Shown here piece after piece: positions 7,299-7,490 of a stretch of DNA of 7,490 nucleotides. The notes below the pieces were generated by a model that saw only the letters and a program-made list of their open reading frames with translations, was not told the DNA's origin and ran no database searches. Within the stretch, counting starts at the first letter, position 1. Every line of letters starts with the position of its first letter. The DNA lies in the NCBI GenBank assembly GCA_044357345.1, contig JBIKPR010000098.1, forward strand, positions 1-7,490. Reading direction: 5' to 3'. This DNA comes from JABMMZ01 sp044357345. Lineage in GTDB: Bacteria; Bacteroidota; Bacteroidia; NS11-12g; UBA955. The position numbers and the translations under genes are program-made.

Positions 7299-7324
7299 CT
7301 TTCAATGATAAGCTTTTTTTAATT

Positions 7325-7337
7325 TTTAGCAAAAATA
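7325..7337 (-). promoter_or_regulatory. Possible -7 element of the minus-strand membrane-protein gene
   Basis: Read on the minus strand, 7337-7330 is TATTTTTG, which fits the Bacteroidota -7 consensus TAnnTTTG. Transcription would start near 7325 and give a leader of about 27 nt, rich in A, before the GTG. No TTG is found at the expected 19-21 nt upstream, so the call rests on the -7 match and its position only. Confidence 0.35.
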
Positions 7338-7390
7338 GAATCCATAGTTGCTTAAATAATCGGAAGTAAACTTAAGTCTGTAGGATTTGG

Positions 7391-7421
7391 TTGACTAAGC
7401 GCTCAGAAATTCTTACTTTTG
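7391..7421 (+). promoter_or_regulatory. Bacteroidota-type promoter (TTG-N20-TACTTTTG) for the right-edge gene
   Basis: TTG at 7391-7393 is followed after exactly 20 nt by TACTTTTG at 7414-7421, a full match to TAnnTTTG with the expected spacing for the Bacteroidota primary sigma factor. The predicted transcription start is near 7426, only about five bases before the ATG at 7431. The transcript would be almost leaderless unless a later ATG is used. Confidence 0.6.
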
Positions 7422-7430
7422 CAAAAGTAT

Positions 7431-7490
7431 ATGATGACAGAAGACATGCTCCGTTCTTATCTCAACACTTTGAGACTTGATTTGAATTTG
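7431..7490 (+). CDS. N-terminal fragment of an unidentified protein (continues past window)
   Basis: An open frame begins with two ATG codons at 7431 and 7434 and stays open for 20 codons to the window edge. It starts M-M-T-E-D-M-L-R-S-Y-L-N-T-L-R-L. A further in-frame ATG at 7446 is an alternative start, preceded by purine-rich AGAAGAC. The fragment is mildly amphipathic, has no signal peptide, and is too short to assign a family. Support for a real gene comes mainly from the well-matched promoter immediately upstream. It is divergent from the GT-C gene. Confidence 0.5.
   Translation, partial: MMTEDMLRSYLNTLRLDLNL

Larger units (their letters stand above)
7299..7430. other. Divergent intergenic region between the GT-C gene and the right-edge gene
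   Basis: This is 132 bp of AT-rich DNA with no reading frame of note. It contains a run of seven T at 7314-7320, which is an A-rich leader in the minus-strand transcript. It also holds an 8-bp palindrome ACTTAAGT at 7370-7377, a 6-bp palindrome AGCGCT at 7398-7403, and AGAA-A-TTCT at 7405-7413 next to the plus-strand -7 element. I see no RNA gene or strong terminator in it. Confidence 0.6.

Noticed and set aside
7314..7327. T-rich run that might be a terminator tail
   Set aside because: No GC-rich stem precedes it on the plus strand. On the minus strand it is better read as the A-rich leader of the glycosyltransferase gene.
1..7490. CRISPR arrays, tRNA or rRNA genes, insertion sequences, defence systems
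   Set aside because: No spaced repeats, terminal inverted repeats, transposase motifs or RNA gene signatures were seen; genes fill almost all of the window.

Overview
The window looks like part of an AT-rich genome of the phylum Bacteroidota. Three things suggest this. Gene starts lack a Shine-Dalgarno sequence and are mostly coupled by overlapping stop and start codons. The intergenic region near the right end carries a TTG-N20-TACTTTTG promoter that fits the Bacteroidota consensus (TTG, about 20 nt, TAnnTTTG). The protein set also fits: a short lipoprotein Wza-type exporter with a hydrophobic C-terminal helix, a one-piece Wzc-type tyrosine kinase and a PHP-family tyrosine phosphatase. Genus and species cannot be named from the sequence.

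Positions 1-5995 hold one tightly packed plus-strand run of six genes: the 3' half of an FKBP-type prolyl isomerase (entering from the left), rmlB, rmlA, a Wza-like outer-membrane polysaccharide export lipoprotein, a Wzc-like co-polymerase and BY-kinase, and a CpsB/YwqE-like PHP phosphatase. Junctions are overlaps of 1, 4 and 11 bp, a 3-nt gap, then an overlap of 1 bp. No internal terminator or promoter is evident, so this is very probably one operon with translational coupling. Its promoter lies to the left of the window.

Positions 5988-7298 hold a minus-strand gene for a multi-pass membrane protein that resembles GT-C (GT39/ArnT-like) glycosyltransferases. It converges on the operon, and the two genes overlap at their stop codons by 8 bp. 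Positions 7299-7430 are a short divergent promoter region. A plus-strand gene begins at about 7431 and runs off the right edge.

Together, RmlA and RmlB make dTDP-4-keto-6-deoxyglucose, the branch-point precursor of dTDP-L-rhamnose and other deoxysugars. The Wza/Wzc pair would carry a Wzy-type capsule or exopolysaccharide across the envelope. The PHP phosphatase would reset tyrosine phosphorylation of the Wzc tail. RmlC, RmlD, a polymerase, a flippase and cytosolic glycosyltransferases are not in the window. This is a recognisable exopolysaccharide export locus and I see no clearly undescribed system. The most distinctive local features are the in-frame hexanucleotide repeat encoding the Tyr-Gly tail of the kinase, the FKBP gene coupled to rmlB, and the overlapping convergent stops.
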